A stretch of DNA of 24,358 nt from Prevotella sp. (GCA_017623335.1 JAGAPI010000130.1:1-24358), one strand, 5' to 3'. Positions 6,570 to 15,260 are shown, numbered from the stretch's first letter. Made by a program: numbers and translations. The notes: a model not told the origin generated them from the sequence alone.

Positions 6570-6734
6570 TTACGAATTTTGAATTACGAATTACGAATTG
6601 TCGGTTAAAGTCGATTAAGAAACAACGTTCGACGAAGTCAATTAATGAATTACGAATTTCGGCGCAGTAATTATGAATTATGCATTATGAAACGAAGTTC
6701 GATGAAGTCAATTTTGAATTATAAATATAGGATT
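6570..6734. repeat. Composite repeat-rich spacer between uxuA and the SDR gene
   Basis: The 165-bp spacer contains several copies of TTACGAATT-like words (around 6571, 6585, 6593 and 6650) and two copies of the 15-mer found in the 807-1004 inverted repeat: TTCGACGAAGTCAAT at 6628-6642 and TTCGATGAAGTCAAT at 6698-6712. It looks like fragments or a divergent member of the same dispersed family. In-frame ATGs within it (6645 and later) would add about 30 non-conserved residues to the SDR protein and are not used. Confidence 0.7.
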
Positions 6735-7547
6735 ATGAATAAATTGTTTGACATACGTGATTACGTGGTTGTAATCACAGGCGGAACAGGCGTTTTGGGC
6801 CGTTCCATAGCAAAGTATCTGGCGCTTGAGGGTGCCAATGTTGTGATTCTTGGCCGCAAGGCAGAAGTAGGCGAGAAGATAGCCGCCGACATCTGTGCTG
6901 AGGGCGGTGTCTGTGAGTTTATGCAGACTGACGTGATGAATCAGGAGGTGGTGCAGAAGAACTGCGATGACATCATAGCCAAGTACGGCAAGGTGGACAC
7001 CCTGCTCAATGCTGCCGGCGGCAACATGGCAGGTGCAGTCATCTCTCCCGACCAGACATTCTTCGACCTGAGGACAGAGGAGTTCCAGAAGGTGCTTAAC
7101 CTCAACCTCACCGGTACGGTGATTCCTACTCAGGTGTTTCTAAAGCCAATGGTTGAGGCAGGCAAGGGCTCAATCATCAACTTCTCGTCGATGGCTGCCT
7201 TCCGTCCCATGACCCGTGTGTGCGGATATGCCGCCGCAAAGGCAGGTATCAGCAACTTCACTGCATTTATGGCTACTGAGTGTGCCAAGAAGTTTGGCGA
7301 GGGCATCCGTGTGAACGCCATTGCACCAGGTTTCTTCATCACCGAGCAGAACCGTGCGCTGCTCACTAATCCAGACGGCACATATACCCAGCGTGGACAG
7401 GACGTGATACGTCAGACACCTTTCGGCCGTATGGGCGATCCCGATGAGCTGTGTGGCACTATCCACTATCTCATGAGCGATGCCGCCAAGTTTGTCACCG
7501 GCACAGTGGCAGTTGTCGACGGCGGTTTCAACGCCTTTGCAATGTAA
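6735..7547 (+). CDS. uxuB: SDR family oxidoreductase, probable D-mannonate oxidoreductase (fructuronate reductase)
   Basis: 270 residues from ATG 6735, chosen because the conserved SDR start MNKLFDIRDYVVVITGGTG begins there and the upstream part is repeat-encoded. Short-chain dehydrogenase features: NAD(P)-binding TGGTGVLG (15-22), LLNAAGGN (the NAAG motif), catalytic S152 in NFSSMAAF, and Y165-x3-K169 in GYAAAKAG; RVNAIAPGFF and VTGTVAVVDGGF complete the fold. An SDR of this length next to uxuA matches the YjmF/UxuB type of B. subtilis and Bacteroidetes rather than the long-chain E. coli UxuB. It would interconvert D-fructuronate and D-mannonate, feeding UxuA. The specific substrate is inferred from the neighbour. 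The DQTFFDLRTEEFQKVLNLNL stretch is also common in gluconate 5-dehydrogenase-type SDRs, the main alternative. A strong terminator follows. Confidence 0.85.
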   Translation: MNKLFDIRDYVVVITGGTGVLGRSIAKYLALEGANVVILGRKAEVGEKIAADICAEGGVCEFMQTDVMNQEVVQKNCDDIIAKYGKVDTLLNAAGGNMAGAVISPDQTFFDLRTEEFQKVLNLNLTGTVIPTQVFLKPMVEAGKGSIINFSSMAAFRPMTRVCGYAAAKAGISNFTAFMATECAKKFGEGIRVNAIAPGFFITEQNRALLTNPDGTYTQRGQDVIRQTPFGRMGDPDELCGTIHYLMSDAAKFVTGTVAVVDGGFNAFAM

Positions 7548-7569
7548 TAAATGATATTGTATTATATGG

Positions 7570-7607
7570 CAGCGGCATGGCGTAAAATGGTCATGCCGCT
7601 GTATTTT
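7570..7607 (+). terminator. Rho-independent terminator after the SDR gene
   Basis: Perfect 10-bp stem CAGCGGCATG (7570-7579) with CATGCCGCTG (7592-7601), 12-nt loop, followed by TATTTTG. It ends the uxuA-SDR unit and lies 14 nt before the next ATG. Confidence 0.8.
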
Positions 7608-7621
7608 GTCACATTTTCGCA

Positions 7622-8890
7622 ATGAACAAAACAATACTTTCGCTGATATTATCAATGCTTCCACTGTTTGTCTTTGCCCAGGTTGTGGACGAGGACGAGC
7701 CGCTTGCCGTTTACACCGTCAATGAGGATTCGGTGTCTGTAGACTCACTTATGGGCGACACCATTGTAGGCAGTGCGGAGATGGCGTGGCCGGAGAATGT
7801 GGTGGCGAGGATAGACAAGCTGTTGGAACACAGGATGTTTGAGACATCACAAGTGGGAATGATGGTCTACGACCTTACTGCCGACAGTGTGATATACCGC
7901 AAGAATGAGCGGCAGCTGATGCGCCCAGCCAGCACAATGAAGAACATCACTGCGATAGCGGCGATAGAGAAACTTGGCGGTTCTTATCAGTTTAACACCT
8001 CTTTATATTATAGGGGCGGCATAATCGGCAATGTGTTTGATGGCGACCTTTACTGTGTGGGCGGCATGGACCCGAGTTTCGGCAGCGACGACATGCGTGC
8101 CTTTGTGGAGAGCGTGGTACAGTTGGGTGCTGACACCATAAGGGGGAGGATTGTTGCCGACTTGAGCTTTAAGGATGCCGACCGTCTGGGCGAAGGCTGG
8201 TGCTGGGACGATGACAACCCGGTGCTCACTCCGCTGCTTGTGTCGAGGAAGGATGTGTTTGTTGAGCGTTTTGTTGAGCTGCTGCGCAACAGCGGCGTGG
8301 TGGTTGAGGCAGAGGTGACTGAAGGCAGTCTGCCCAATGGCGCAAGCATTATCTGCACCCGTTCGCACAGTCTTGACCAGATACTTATGAAGATGATGAA
8401 AGACAGCAACAACCTGTATGCCGAGGCAATGTTTTATCAGTTGGCGGCGTTTGGCGGCAATCGTCCAGCCACAGCCAGCTATGCACGTCAGCACATAGCG
8501 AGACTAATAAAAAAAATAGGACTTATCCCTTCGCGCTATAAGGTTGCCGACGGTTCGGGACTATCATTATATAATTATGTATCGCCTGAGCTGCAGGTGG
8601 CGCTGTTGCGCTATGCCTACAACAACAGCACCATTTTCAACCATCTGTATGAGGCTATGCCGATAGCCGGTGAGGACGGCACTCTTAAGAAGCGTATGCG
8701 CGGTACTTTTGCAGCCGGCAATGTGAGGGCGAAGACAGGAACACTTACTGGTATCTCATCGCTTGCCGGATATTGTATAGCTGCCAACGGACACCTGCTG
8801 TGCTTCTGCATCATCAATCAGGGAGTGATGCATAACAACAATGGCCGTAACTTTCAGGACAGAGTGTGTGTGGCGCTGTGCAAACCGTAA
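7622..8890 (+). CDS. dacB: D-alanyl-D-alanine carboxypeptidase/endopeptidase, PBP4 (peptidase S13) family
   Basis: 422 residues with signal peptide MNKTILSLILSMLPLFVFAQ (cleavage near AQ). All three penicillin-binding active-site motifs are present in order: S104-T-M-K107 (PASTMKN), S262-N-N (KDSNNLYAE) and K371-T-G (VRAKTGTLTG). The FDGDLYCVGGMDPSF segment and the large spacing between the first two motifs fit the S13/PBP4 family with its insert domain. The enzyme trims pentapeptides and cuts cross-links in periplasmic peptidoglycan. An acidic stretch (about 21-50) precedes the catalytic domain. Flanked by terminators on both sides, it is probably a single-gene unit; no clean TAnnTTTG promoter is visible in the short upstream gap (a TATTTTG-like stretch overlaps the preceding terminator tail). 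Confidence 0.93.
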   Translation: MNKTILSLILSMLPLFVFAQVVDEDEPLAVYTVNEDSVSVDSLMGDTIVGSAEMAWPENVVARIDKLLEHRMFETSQVGMMVYDLTADSVIYRKNERQLMRPASTMKNITAIAAIEKLGGSYQFNTSLYYRGGIIGNVFDGDLYCVGGMDPSFGSDDMRAFVESVVQLGADTIRGRIVADLSFKDADRLGEGWCWDDDNPVLTPLLVSRKDVFVERFVELLRNSGVVVEAEVTEGSLPNGASIICTRSHSLDQILMKMMKDSNNLYAEAMFYQLAAFGGNRPATASYARQHIARLIKKIGLIPSRYKVADGSGLSLYNYVSPELQVALLRYAYNNSTIFNHLYEAMPIAGEDGTLKKRMRGTFAAGNVRAKTGTLTGISSLAGYCIAANGHLLCFCIINQGVMHNNNGRNFQDRVCVALCKP

Positions 8891-8930
8891 TTCAAAACTC
8901 AAAAAACTGTTAATACCTGATAAAATGCTA

Positions 8931-8962
8931 AAAAAACAGCAGAATAAAAGCTGTTTTTTTTA
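8931..8962 (+). terminator. Terminator after dacB
   Basis: AAAAAACAGC (8931-8940) pairs with GCTGTTTTTT (8950-8959) around a 9-nt loop, followed by more T. The A/U-rich stem could act in both directions. Confidence 0.7.
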
Positions 8963-9055
8963 TTGCAATATTAAACAAATAATATAAAAATGTGTCATAA
9001 AGGATAGTTTGATTTTTGAAATTAGAAAATAAAAAAACAGATAAACAACAAGTAA

Positions 9056-12034
9056 ATGAAACGTATTGTACTTGCAATGATTATGGTTATGGTGGCAATG
9101 GGCATCAGTGCGCAGCGCACCATAAGCGGAAAAATCACGGATGACAACAGTGGCGAGGAAATGATAGGAGCCACAGTGAAGCTGCTGAAGAAAGACAGCA
9201 CACAGGTAAAGGGAGTGACCACCGACATGAACGGTAACTTTAAGCTTACCGCTCCTGCCAACGGACAGTATGTGCTGAAGGTGAGCAGTGTGGGATATAA
9301 GACGCTGACGAAAAGCGTGACAGTGAAAAACGGTGCCAACGTTACGCTTGGCTCAATGGGACTTACGCCTGACGCCATCATGCTGAAAGGCGTGGTGGCA
9401 ACGGGGCAGGCAAAGAAGGTGACAGTGAAGGAAGACACCTTTATGTATAATGCCTCGGCCTATAGGACTCCCGAGGGCAGTGTGGTGGAGGAACTTGTGA
9501 AGCGTCTGCCGGGAGCTCAGGTGAGCGATGACGGAACCATAACCATGAACGGCAAGACGGTGAAGAAGATACTTGTTGAAGGCAAGGAGTTTATGGTGGG
9601 CGACACAAAGACCGCGCTGAAAAACCTGCCTACATCAATCATTGAGAAGGTGAAAAGTTACGACCAGAAGAGTGACCTTGCACGAGTGAGCGGCATTGAT
9701 GACGGTGAGGAAGAGACTGTGCTCGACTTCGGTATAAAGAAGGGAATGAACAAGGGCTTTTTCGGAAATGCCGACCTCGCAGCCGGAACAAGCGACCGAT
9801 ACGCATCGAGAGCCATGGCTGCAACTTTCAACGATAAGCTGAAGGTGATGGGCTTCGGCAGTGCAAACAATGTGAATGACATGGGCTTCCCTGGTGGCGG
9901 CGGACGTTGGGGCGGCCGCAGCAACGGACTCAATGCCAGCAAGATGCTTGGAGTGAACGTGAACTATGAGAAGAAGGACAAGTTGATTCTCAATGGTAGC
10001 GTGCGCTGGAATCACAGCGACGGCGATGTGTTCTCAAGAACATCCACCGAGAACTTTATCAGCACCACCGGCTCGTTCTCTAACAGAACAGGACAGAACT
10101 TCAGTCGCAGCAACTCGTGGAACGGACAGATGCGCCTGGAGTGGATGCCAGACACAATGACGAACATCCTGTTCCGTCCGTCATTCAGCATTTCCACTTC
10201 CGACGGGCTGAACACCAGCCGCAGTGCCACATTTAATGACGACCCGTATAAATATGTGTCGGACCCGCTTAACGACATTGATGACATTGACAAGGAAAAC
10301 AAGGTGAACCTCACCAACAACCGCAGTCTGTCGTACAGCGACTCCAAGAACTTTGGCGCAATGCTTCAGTTCAACCGACGTTTGAACAACATGGGGCGTA
10401 ACCTTACTCTGAGAGTTAACGCACAATATACGGAGAAAGGCTCCAACAGTCTGACTAACAATGATGCCACGCTTTTCCAGAAGGTCATGCTCGACCCGAT
10501 TACGGGGCAGCCAATTCTTGACCCCGTCACAGGTCTGCCCATGGACTCAACCTATCAGACCAACCGCTATAACGTGACTCCGAGTAAGAATTACAACTAC
10601 CGTGCAAGAGTGACCTACAGCGAGCCGATAATGAAAGCCACTTTCCTGCAGTTCTCGTATCAGTTCCAGTATAAGTACACCAAGAGCGACCGCTCAACCT
10701 ACGACTTCAGCAATGAGATGCTCTTTGATGGCATGACACCGAGATACCGCGGTTGGGATGACTATCTCAACAAACTGCCTAACCCGATAGAGAGCTATCT
10801 TGACGAGAACCTCAGCAAGTTCTCGCAGTATAAGAACTATATACACGATATGGAGGTTCAGTTGCGTATTATCCGCAAGGCATACAACTTTAATGTTGGT
10901 GTGAAGTTCCAGCCGCAGGCTACCGACTTCAAATATAAGTATCAGGGAGTGGACACCGTGGTGAAGCGCAATGTGTTCAACGTTACGCCTACCGCCGACT
11001 TCCGCTGGAAGTTCAGCAAGGTGAGCCAGCTGCGTTTCAACTATAACGGCACCACCTCACAGCCGTCGATGACCGACCTGCTTGAGGTTTACGATGACAG
11101 CAACCCTCTGGATATAACTACTGGTAACAGCGGACTGAAACCATCGTTCACACAGAATTTCCGCCTGTTCTACAACAACTATTTCCAGAAGCGCCAGCAG
11201 GCTGTCATGGCACACGTCAATTTCTCGACAACGCGAAACAGTATAAGCAACTGCGTGACCTATGACCCAGTGACAGGTGGAAGTTTCTCGCGCCCCGAGA
11301 ACATCAACGGCAACTGGAGAGTTAGCGGTGCGTTTATGTTCAACACATCAATCGACACAACGGGGTATTTCAATGTTAACACGTTCACAAACCTGCGCTA
11401 CAGCCACGATGTTGGTTTCATAAATCTGAACAAGAGCGCTGTGGCAGACAAGAACGTTACAAAGTCGTCGACGATAGGCGAGCGCCTGGCTGCAAGCTAC
11501 CGCAACAGTTGGCTGGAGTTTGAATTTAACGGTTCGCTCAACTACACACATTCCACCAATGAGCTGAAGGCGCAGAGCAATCTCGACACATGGGAATTCT
11601 CTTACGGAGCCTCAGCCAACGTGCAGATGCCGTGGGACATGATGCTCGCCACGAATATCGACATGAACTCACGCCGAGGATATTCAGACGCCTCGATGAA
11701 CACCAACGAGCTGATATGGAATGCACAGCTGAGCCAGTCGCTGCTCAAAGGCAATGCGCTCACACTCAGTCTGCAGTTCTACGACATATTGAAGCAGAAG
11801 AGCAACTTCAGCCGCATGATTGACGCATACCGTCGTACCGATACCGAATACAACTCGGTGAACTCTTACGCCATGCTGCATGTCATCTATCGTCTGAACC
11901 TCTTCGGAGGCAAGCAGGCACGTATGGACAGCCGCGGCGGACGCGGTCGCGGTGAGCGCATGGGACCTCCGGGAGGCTTCGGAGGCAGAAGAGGCATGGG
12001 CGGCGGAGGCTTCGGCCGTCCGGGACGATTCTAA
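9056..12034 (+). CDS. Outer-membrane beta-barrel protein with carboxypeptidase-regulatory-like domain (TonB-receptor-like, OMP_b-brl_3 type)
   Basis: 992 residues. The signal peptide ends at GISAQ (about residue 20). Residues about 21-105 form the CarboxypepD_reg-like beta-sandwich (RTISGKITDDNSGEEMIGAT ... SSVGYKTLTKSVTV). About 113-215 resemble a plug region (EELVKRLPGAQVSDDGTI, KKILVEGKEFMVGD, LPTSIIEKVKSYD). The remainder is a long barrel of alternating aromatic strands (for example LRFNYNGTTSQPSMTDLLEV, LKPSFTQNFRLFYNNYF). The last ~48 residues are a Gly/Arg/Met/Pro-rich tail (DSRGGRGRGERMGPPGG) ending in Phe. This architecture is widespread in Bacteroidetes and is usually annotated as TonB-dependent receptor or outer-membrane beta-barrel protein. 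No SusD partner or transport gene is adjacent, so the ligand cannot be inferred. It is preceded by an AT-rich leader with only a degenerate promoter match and followed by a terminator, so it is probably monocistronic. Confidence 0.9.
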   Translation: MKRIVLAMIMVMVAMGISAQRTISGKITDDNSGEEMIGATVKLLKKDSTQVKGVTTDMNGNFKLTAPANGQYVLKVSSVGYKTLTKSVTVKNGANVTLGSMGLTPDAIMLKGVVATGQAKKVTVKEDTFMYNASAYRTPEGSVVEELVKRLPGAQVSDDGTITMNGKTVKKILVEGKEFMVGDTKTALKNLPTSIIEKVKSYDQKSDLARVSGIDDGEEETVLDFGIKKGMNKGFFGNADLAAGTSDRYASRAMAATFNDKLKVMGFGSANNVNDMGFPGGGGRWGGRSNGLNASKMLGVNVNYEKKDKLILNGSVRWNHSDGDVFSRTSTENFISTTGSFSNRTGQNFSRSNSWNGQMRLEWMPDTMTNILFRPSFSISTSDGLNTSRSATFNDDPYKYVSDPLNDIDDIDKENKVNLTNNRSLSYSDSKNFGAMLQFNRRLNNMGRNLTLRVNAQYTEKGSNSLTNNDATLFQKVMLDPITGQPILDPVTGLPMDSTYQTNRYNVTPSKNYNYRARVTYSEPIMKATFLQFSYQFQYKYTKSDRSTYDFSNEMLFDGMTPRYRGWDDYLNKLPNPIESYLDENLSKFSQYKNYIHDMEVQLRIIRKAYNFNVGVKFQPQATDFKYKYQGVDTVVKRNVFNVTPTADFRWKFSKVSQLRFNYNGTTSQPSMTDLLEVYDDSNPLDITTGNSGLKPSFTQNFRLFYNNYFQKRQQAVMAHVNFSTTRNSISNCVTYDPVTGGSFSRPENINGNWRVSGAFMFNTSIDTTGYFNVNTFTNLRYSHDVGFINLNKSAVADKNVTKSSTIGERLAASYRNSWLEFEFNGSLNYTHSTNELKAQSNLDTWEFSYGASANVQMPWDMMLATNIDMNSRRGYSDASMNTNELIWNAQLSQSLLKGNALTLSLQFYDILKQKSNFSRMIDAYRRTDTEYNSVNSYAMLHVIYRLNLFGGKQARMDSRGGRGRGERMGPPGGFGGRRGMGGGGFGRPGRF

Positions 12035-12064
12035 TTCCGCATATTACCCAAAATAAATTATGAA

Positions 12065-12120
12065 AAAGTATGTTAGGATGCTATGCTGAAGCAAGTATCT
12101 TAACATACTTTATTTTTTAT
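12065..12120 (+). terminator. Terminator after the outer-membrane protein gene
   Basis: A 15-bp stem: AAAGTATGTTAGGAT (12065-12079) with ATCTTAACATACTTT (12097-12111), one G-U pair, 17-nt loop, then TATTTTTTAT. A strong candidate. Confidence 0.85.
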
Positions 12121-12182
12121 CCTAAAATATATTTCTGTCATGGCATAAAGATAAAAAAATATAAAAAATGTTCTTTATATAT

Positions 12183-12211
12183 TGTTCTGCTCTCACTTAT
12201 TCGTAACTTTG
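12183..12211 (+). promoter_or_regulatory. Promoter of the divIC-like gene
   Basis: TAACTTTG (12204-12211) is an exact -7 element with TTG at 12183-12185 about 21 bp upstream. The leader to ATG 12222 is very short. The surrounding word TCGTAACTTTGC recurs before the M13 peptidase gene and dnaA. Confidence 0.7.
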
Positions 12212-12221
12212 CATTTCAAAA

Positions 12222-12581
12222 ATGAATAATATAGTTATGAACAGAGCCAAAAATATTCTTTTTGCATTTGTCAGGGTCAAGTGGCTGAAATATGTGACTG
12301 TGACCGTGCTTGCTGGTTTCTACGTGGGATATGCGGGTGAGAACAGTTTCTATAATCATCTGAGAAACCGTGCAGAGATAAAAGCCCTTGAGGCGGAGAT
12401 AGCAGAACAGGTGGCACGGTATGAGCACGATGCCAACATACTGAAGCAGATGGACTGTGACCCTCGTGCCGTAGAGAAAATAGCCCGCGAGCGTTACTTC
12501 ATGAAGCATGAAGATGAGGATATTTTTGTACTCAATACTGATTTGGAAAGCGCACAGAACAAAAATGAGACAGCTGAATAA
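12222..12581 (+). CDS. Septum formation initiator family protein (DivIC/FtsB-like)
   Basis: 119 residues. Short cytoplasmic N-terminus, one membrane helix (about 20-38, YVTVTVLAGFYVGYAG), then a coiled coil (LRNRAEIKALEAEIAEQVAR, about 48-75) and the characteristic end RAVEKIARERYFMKHEDEDIFVL. The family forms a divisome subcomplex with FtsL and FtsQ, linking early division proteins to septal peptidoglycan synthesis at the inner membrane. Two ATGs are possible (12222 and 12237); the first is used, both within a few codons. Its 3' end overlaps the next gene by 17 nt. Confidence 0.88.
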   Translation: MNNIVMNRAKNILFAFVRVKWLKYVTVTVLAGFYVGYAGENSFYNHLRNRAEIKALEAEIAEQVARYEHDANILKQMDCDPRAVEKIARERYFMKHEDEDIFVLNTDLESAQNKNETAE

Positions 12582-12969
12582 ATTTGAGAACGCAATGTTT
12601 ATTGCCGGTGCAGTGATGATGGTGGCAGGCAGTGCCATGAATATAGTGAGGCTTGGGGCTGCACCTTATATATATAGTATAGGTGCGGTGGCATACGCAG
12701 CCATGCAGATGCGTCAGAGCTACGACGGTCCGAACATCACCGTGCGCCGTCTGCGCCGTATCGTGATTATGAGCGATGTTTTGCTGCTGTTTACCGGAGT
12801 AATGATGTTTGCCGACCGCAGTTATGACTTCATGGGACTGGACCTGCTGGTTTGGCTTCAGTATGTCCACAACAACTGGGTTGTGACGCTGCTTATAGCT
12901 GCCCTCATACAGCTGTATACAATCTACAGAATAAGTGCAGAAATGGAACAGGAAACAAAAAAAATGTAA
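12565..12969 (+). CDS. Small membrane protein of unknown function, downstream of divIC
   Basis: 134 residues from ATG 12565 (MRQLNKFENAMFIAGAVMMV). An upstream ATG at 12508 in the same frame lies deep within divIC and gives an unconserved-looking prefix. Three or four membrane helices are apparent: about 10-30 (MFIAGAVMMVAGSAMNIVRL), 33-50 (APYIYSIGAVAYAAM), 66-87 (RIVIMSDVLLLFTGVMMFA) and 107-127 (WVVTLLIAALIQLYTIYRI). A basic segment RRLRR sits before the third helix. No named family is recognised. The 17-nt overlap with divIC implies co-expression. Confidence 0.75.
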   Translation: MRQLNKFENAMFIAGAVMMVAGSAMNIVRLGAAPYIYSIGAVAYAAMQMRQSYDGPNITVRRLRRIVIMSDVLLLFTGVMMFADRSYDFMGLDLLVWLQYVHNNWVVTLLIAALIQLYTIYRISAEMEQETKKM

Positions 12970-13005
12970 AATATCACTCTTTTTTGCTAAATTGCATGAA
13001 TTTAT

Positions 13006-13036
13006 TTTCGTACTTCAAGATAACGTTGTAAATTTG
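13006..13036 (+). promoter_or_regulatory. Possible promoter of the DUF4369 gene
   Basis: TAAATTTG (13029-13036) fits TAnnTTTG, 20 nt before ATG 13056. The -33 element is weak (TTTCG around 13006-13010). Confidence 0.5.
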
Positions 13037-13055
13037 TGAAAAATTTCTGAATCAA

Positions 13056-13883
13056 ATGAATAAAATACTATACTCAATAGCTGTTGTGGCACTGTTTGCA
13101 TCGTGTGCAAAATCATATAAAATAGAGGGCGCGTCGTCGGTGTCGTCGCTCGACGGCTCAAAGCTGTTCCTTGCTGCTGTAAAGGACGGCGAGGCAAAGC
13201 ACATCGATTCCTGCGAGGTTGTGCACGGAGAATTTCAGTTCAACGGTGTGCTTGACACCGTGAAGATGGCGATGCTTGTGATGGACGGGCTGCAAATGCC
13301 GCTGGTGCTTGAGGAAGGTCCTATCAAGATAAGCATCGACAATGCTTCGCAGCGTGTCAGCGGTACGCCGCTCAACGAGACACTCTATGGATTCATCGAC
13401 AAGCAGAAGCAGCTGCAGAGTCAGGTCAACGAGCTGAGCCACAAGCACAGCCAGATGCTGCTTGACGGCATTGATGAGCAGACCATCATGCAGCAGCTGA
13501 ACATCGAGGCTGACAAGATTTCCAAGGAAGAGGATAAGCTCATCACCGATTTTATCACCGAAAACTTCGACAATGCCCTCGGTCCTGGTGTGTTTATGAT
13601 GGTGACAAGCGGTTTCCGCTATCCTGTGCTCACTCCTCAGCTGGAGTTTATCCTCAGCAAGGCAACGGATGCTTTCAAGAACGATCCGTATGTGAGTGAA
13701 TATTGCAAGGCGGCTCGTGAGATTGAGGCGCAGCAGCAGGGACTGCTTGACGTTCCTCAGGCTCCAACGGCTCCAGCTAAGACAACACCTGCCGATACTG
13801 CTGCTGTGGCTGCTCCAGCCCAGACGCCGTCGCCAATGATTGGAGTGCCTCAGGGGCAGGCGGACAATTCTGAGAAAAAATAA
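13056..13883 (+). CDS. DUF4369 domain lipoprotein
   Basis: 275 residues. MNKILYSIAVVALFASC is a lipoprotein signal with Cys17. Residues about 22-110 show the DUF4369 pattern common in Bacteroidetes (beta-strands with a polar product-like segment, KLFLAAVKDGEAKHIDSCEV, EFQFNGVLDTVKMAMLV). A helical, Gln-rich region follows (about 110-165, KQKQLQSQVNELSHKHSQML), then a tail rich in Pro, Ala and Thr (about 228-265, PQAPTAPAKTTPADTAAVAA). In related proteins DUF4369 often precedes a thioredoxin-like AhpC/TSA domain; none is visible here, so this is a DUF4369-only form. The stop TAA abuts the dihydroorotase ATG (13881-13883 / 13884), implying co-translation. The molecular role is unknown. Confidence 0.82.
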   Translation: MNKILYSIAVVALFASCAKSYKIEGASSVSSLDGSKLFLAAVKDGEAKHIDSCEVVHGEFQFNGVLDTVKMAMLVMDGLQMPLVLEEGPIKISIDNASQRVSGTPLNETLYGFIDKQKQLQSQVNELSHKHSQMLLDGIDEQTIMQQLNIEADKISKEEDKLITDFITENFDNALGPGVFMMVTSGFRYPVLTPQLEFILSKATDAFKNDPYVSEYCKAAREIEAQQQGLLDVPQAPTAPAKTTPADTAAVAAPAQTPSPMIGVPQGQADNSEKK

Positions 13884-15260
13884 ATGAGAACATTAATACA
13901 GAATGCCTTCATAGTGAATGAAGGCAGAGTGATGAAGGGCTCCATCCTTGTGGATGGCGACTGCATCATGGAAGTTTCTTTTGACAGCGATTTGTCGGCG
14001 GCTTGCCGCCGCAACGATGAGATACCCGTAGAGTTGATTGACGCTACGGGTTGTTTCGTATTGCCTGGCGTCATCGACGACCACGTGCATTTCCGCGAGC
14101 CCGGGCTTACCGCCAAGGCAGATATCGGCAGCGAGAGCGCCGCGTCGGCTGCAGGCGGAGTGACGAGCTATTTCGACATGCCCAACTGTGTGCCGCAGAC
14201 CACATCGCCCGAGGCTTTGGATGAGAAGTTTGCTCTGGCACGCCGGAAGAGCCATGTGAATTATTCGTTCTTCTTTGGCGCCACCAATGACAACGCGGAG
14301 CTGTTCGGCAGGCTCGACACCAGCCGCATTCCGGGCATAAAACTGTTTATGGGCTCCAGCACGGGCAACATGCTGGTGGACAAGGAGCAGTCGCTCAACA
14401 CGATATTCAAGACGGTGGCTGAGATGGGCGTGCCCGTGATGGCGCACTGCGAGGACACGGCAATAATCAATGCCAACATGGCGAGGGCAAAAGCCTGCTG
14501 TGGCGACGACCCCGATGTGTCGATGCACTGCAAGATACGCAGCGCTGAGGCTTGCATTGAGAGTACGCGCCTTGCCGTGAGCCTTGCCCAGAGGCACAAT
14601 GCCCGTCTGCATGTGGCACATCTGTCAACCGCTGAGGAAGTGGAGCTGATACGGCAGGCAAATGCCGGAGTGACAAATCTGAAAGACAAGAAGATAACCG
14701 CCGAGGCGGTGTCGGGACATCTGCTGTTTACTGCCGGTGACCATGCCGCGCTCGGGGCAAGAATAAAGATAAACCCAGCCATCAAGACCGCTGCCGACCG
14801 CGATGCCCTGCGCCGCGCCGTTGCCGACGGAACTGTGGACATAATCGCCACCGACCACGCGCCGCATCTGCTGAGCGAGAAGCAGGGAGGCTGCTGCCGC
14901 GCCGCGTCGGGGATGCCCATGGTGCAGTTCTCGCTTGTGGCAATGCTCGGACTTGTCGACGAGGGCGTGCTTACGCTGGAGCGTCTTGTGCAGCTGATGT
15001 GCCACAATCCGGCTGTGCTGTTCGGCGTGCGCGACCGCGGATTCATTCGCCCGGGCTATAAGGCTGACCTCGTGATTGTGCGCCCAGAGTCGCCATGGAC
15101 TGTCGATGCTGCCTGCATAAAGAGCAAGTGCGGATGGAGTCCCGTTGAAGGAAAAACGTTCTCGTGGCGTGTGGAGCGCACCATCTGCAACGGACACACG
15201 GTGTTTGCCGACGGAGTGGTGGACATGGAGTATGTCGGCGAGGAATTAGAGTTCAGGTAA
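13884..15260 (+). CDS. pyrC: Dihydroorotase
   Basis: 458 residues. The amidohydrolase metal motif IDDHVHFREPG (H67, H69) near residue 65 and DMPNCVPQT, then VMAHCEDTAI, LHVAHLSTAEEV, and the late TDHAPH motif, fit a zinc dihydroorotase, which interconverts N-carbamoyl-L-aspartate and dihydroorotate in pyrimidine synthesis. The length and the HFREPG opening indicate the longer class I type as in Bacteroidetes, rather than E. coli PyrC. The other cyclic amidohydrolases (allantoinase, hydantoinase) are alternatives; the REPG and NCVP segments favour dihydroorotase. It starts directly after the stop of the DUF4369 gene. A further protein-coding gene lies 121 bp downstream on the same strand. Confidence 0.92.
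   Translation: MRTLIQNAFIVNEGRVMKGSILVDGDCIMEVSFDSDLSAACRRNDEIPVELIDATGCFVLPGVIDDHVHFREPGLTAKADIGSESAASAAGGVTSYFDMPNCVPQTTSPEALDEKFALARRKSHVNYSFFFGATNDNAELFGRLDTSRIPGIKLFMGSSTGNMLVDKEQSLNTIFKTVAEMGVPVMAHCEDTAIINANMARAKACCGDDPDVSMHCKIRSAEACIESTRLAVSLAQRHNARLHVAHLSTAEEVELIRQANAGVTNLKDKKITAEAVSGHLLFTAGDHAALGARIKINPAIKTAADRDALRRAVADGTVDIIATDHAPHLLSEKQGGCCRAASGMPMVQFSLVAMLGLVDEGVLTLERLVQLMCHNPAVLFGVRDRGFIRPGYKADLVIVRPESPWTVDAACIKSKCGWSPVEGKTFSWRVERTICNGHTVFADGVVDMEYVGEELEFR

Noticed and set aside
6645..6734. N-terminal extension of the SDR protein (MNYEFRRSNYELC...)
   Set aside because: It is encoded by repeat words; the conserved SDR fold starts at ATG 6735.
9003..9014. TAGTTTG near 9009 as a promoter for the outer-membrane protein gene
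   Set aside because: One base short of TAnnTTTG and no -33 element; too weak to annotate.
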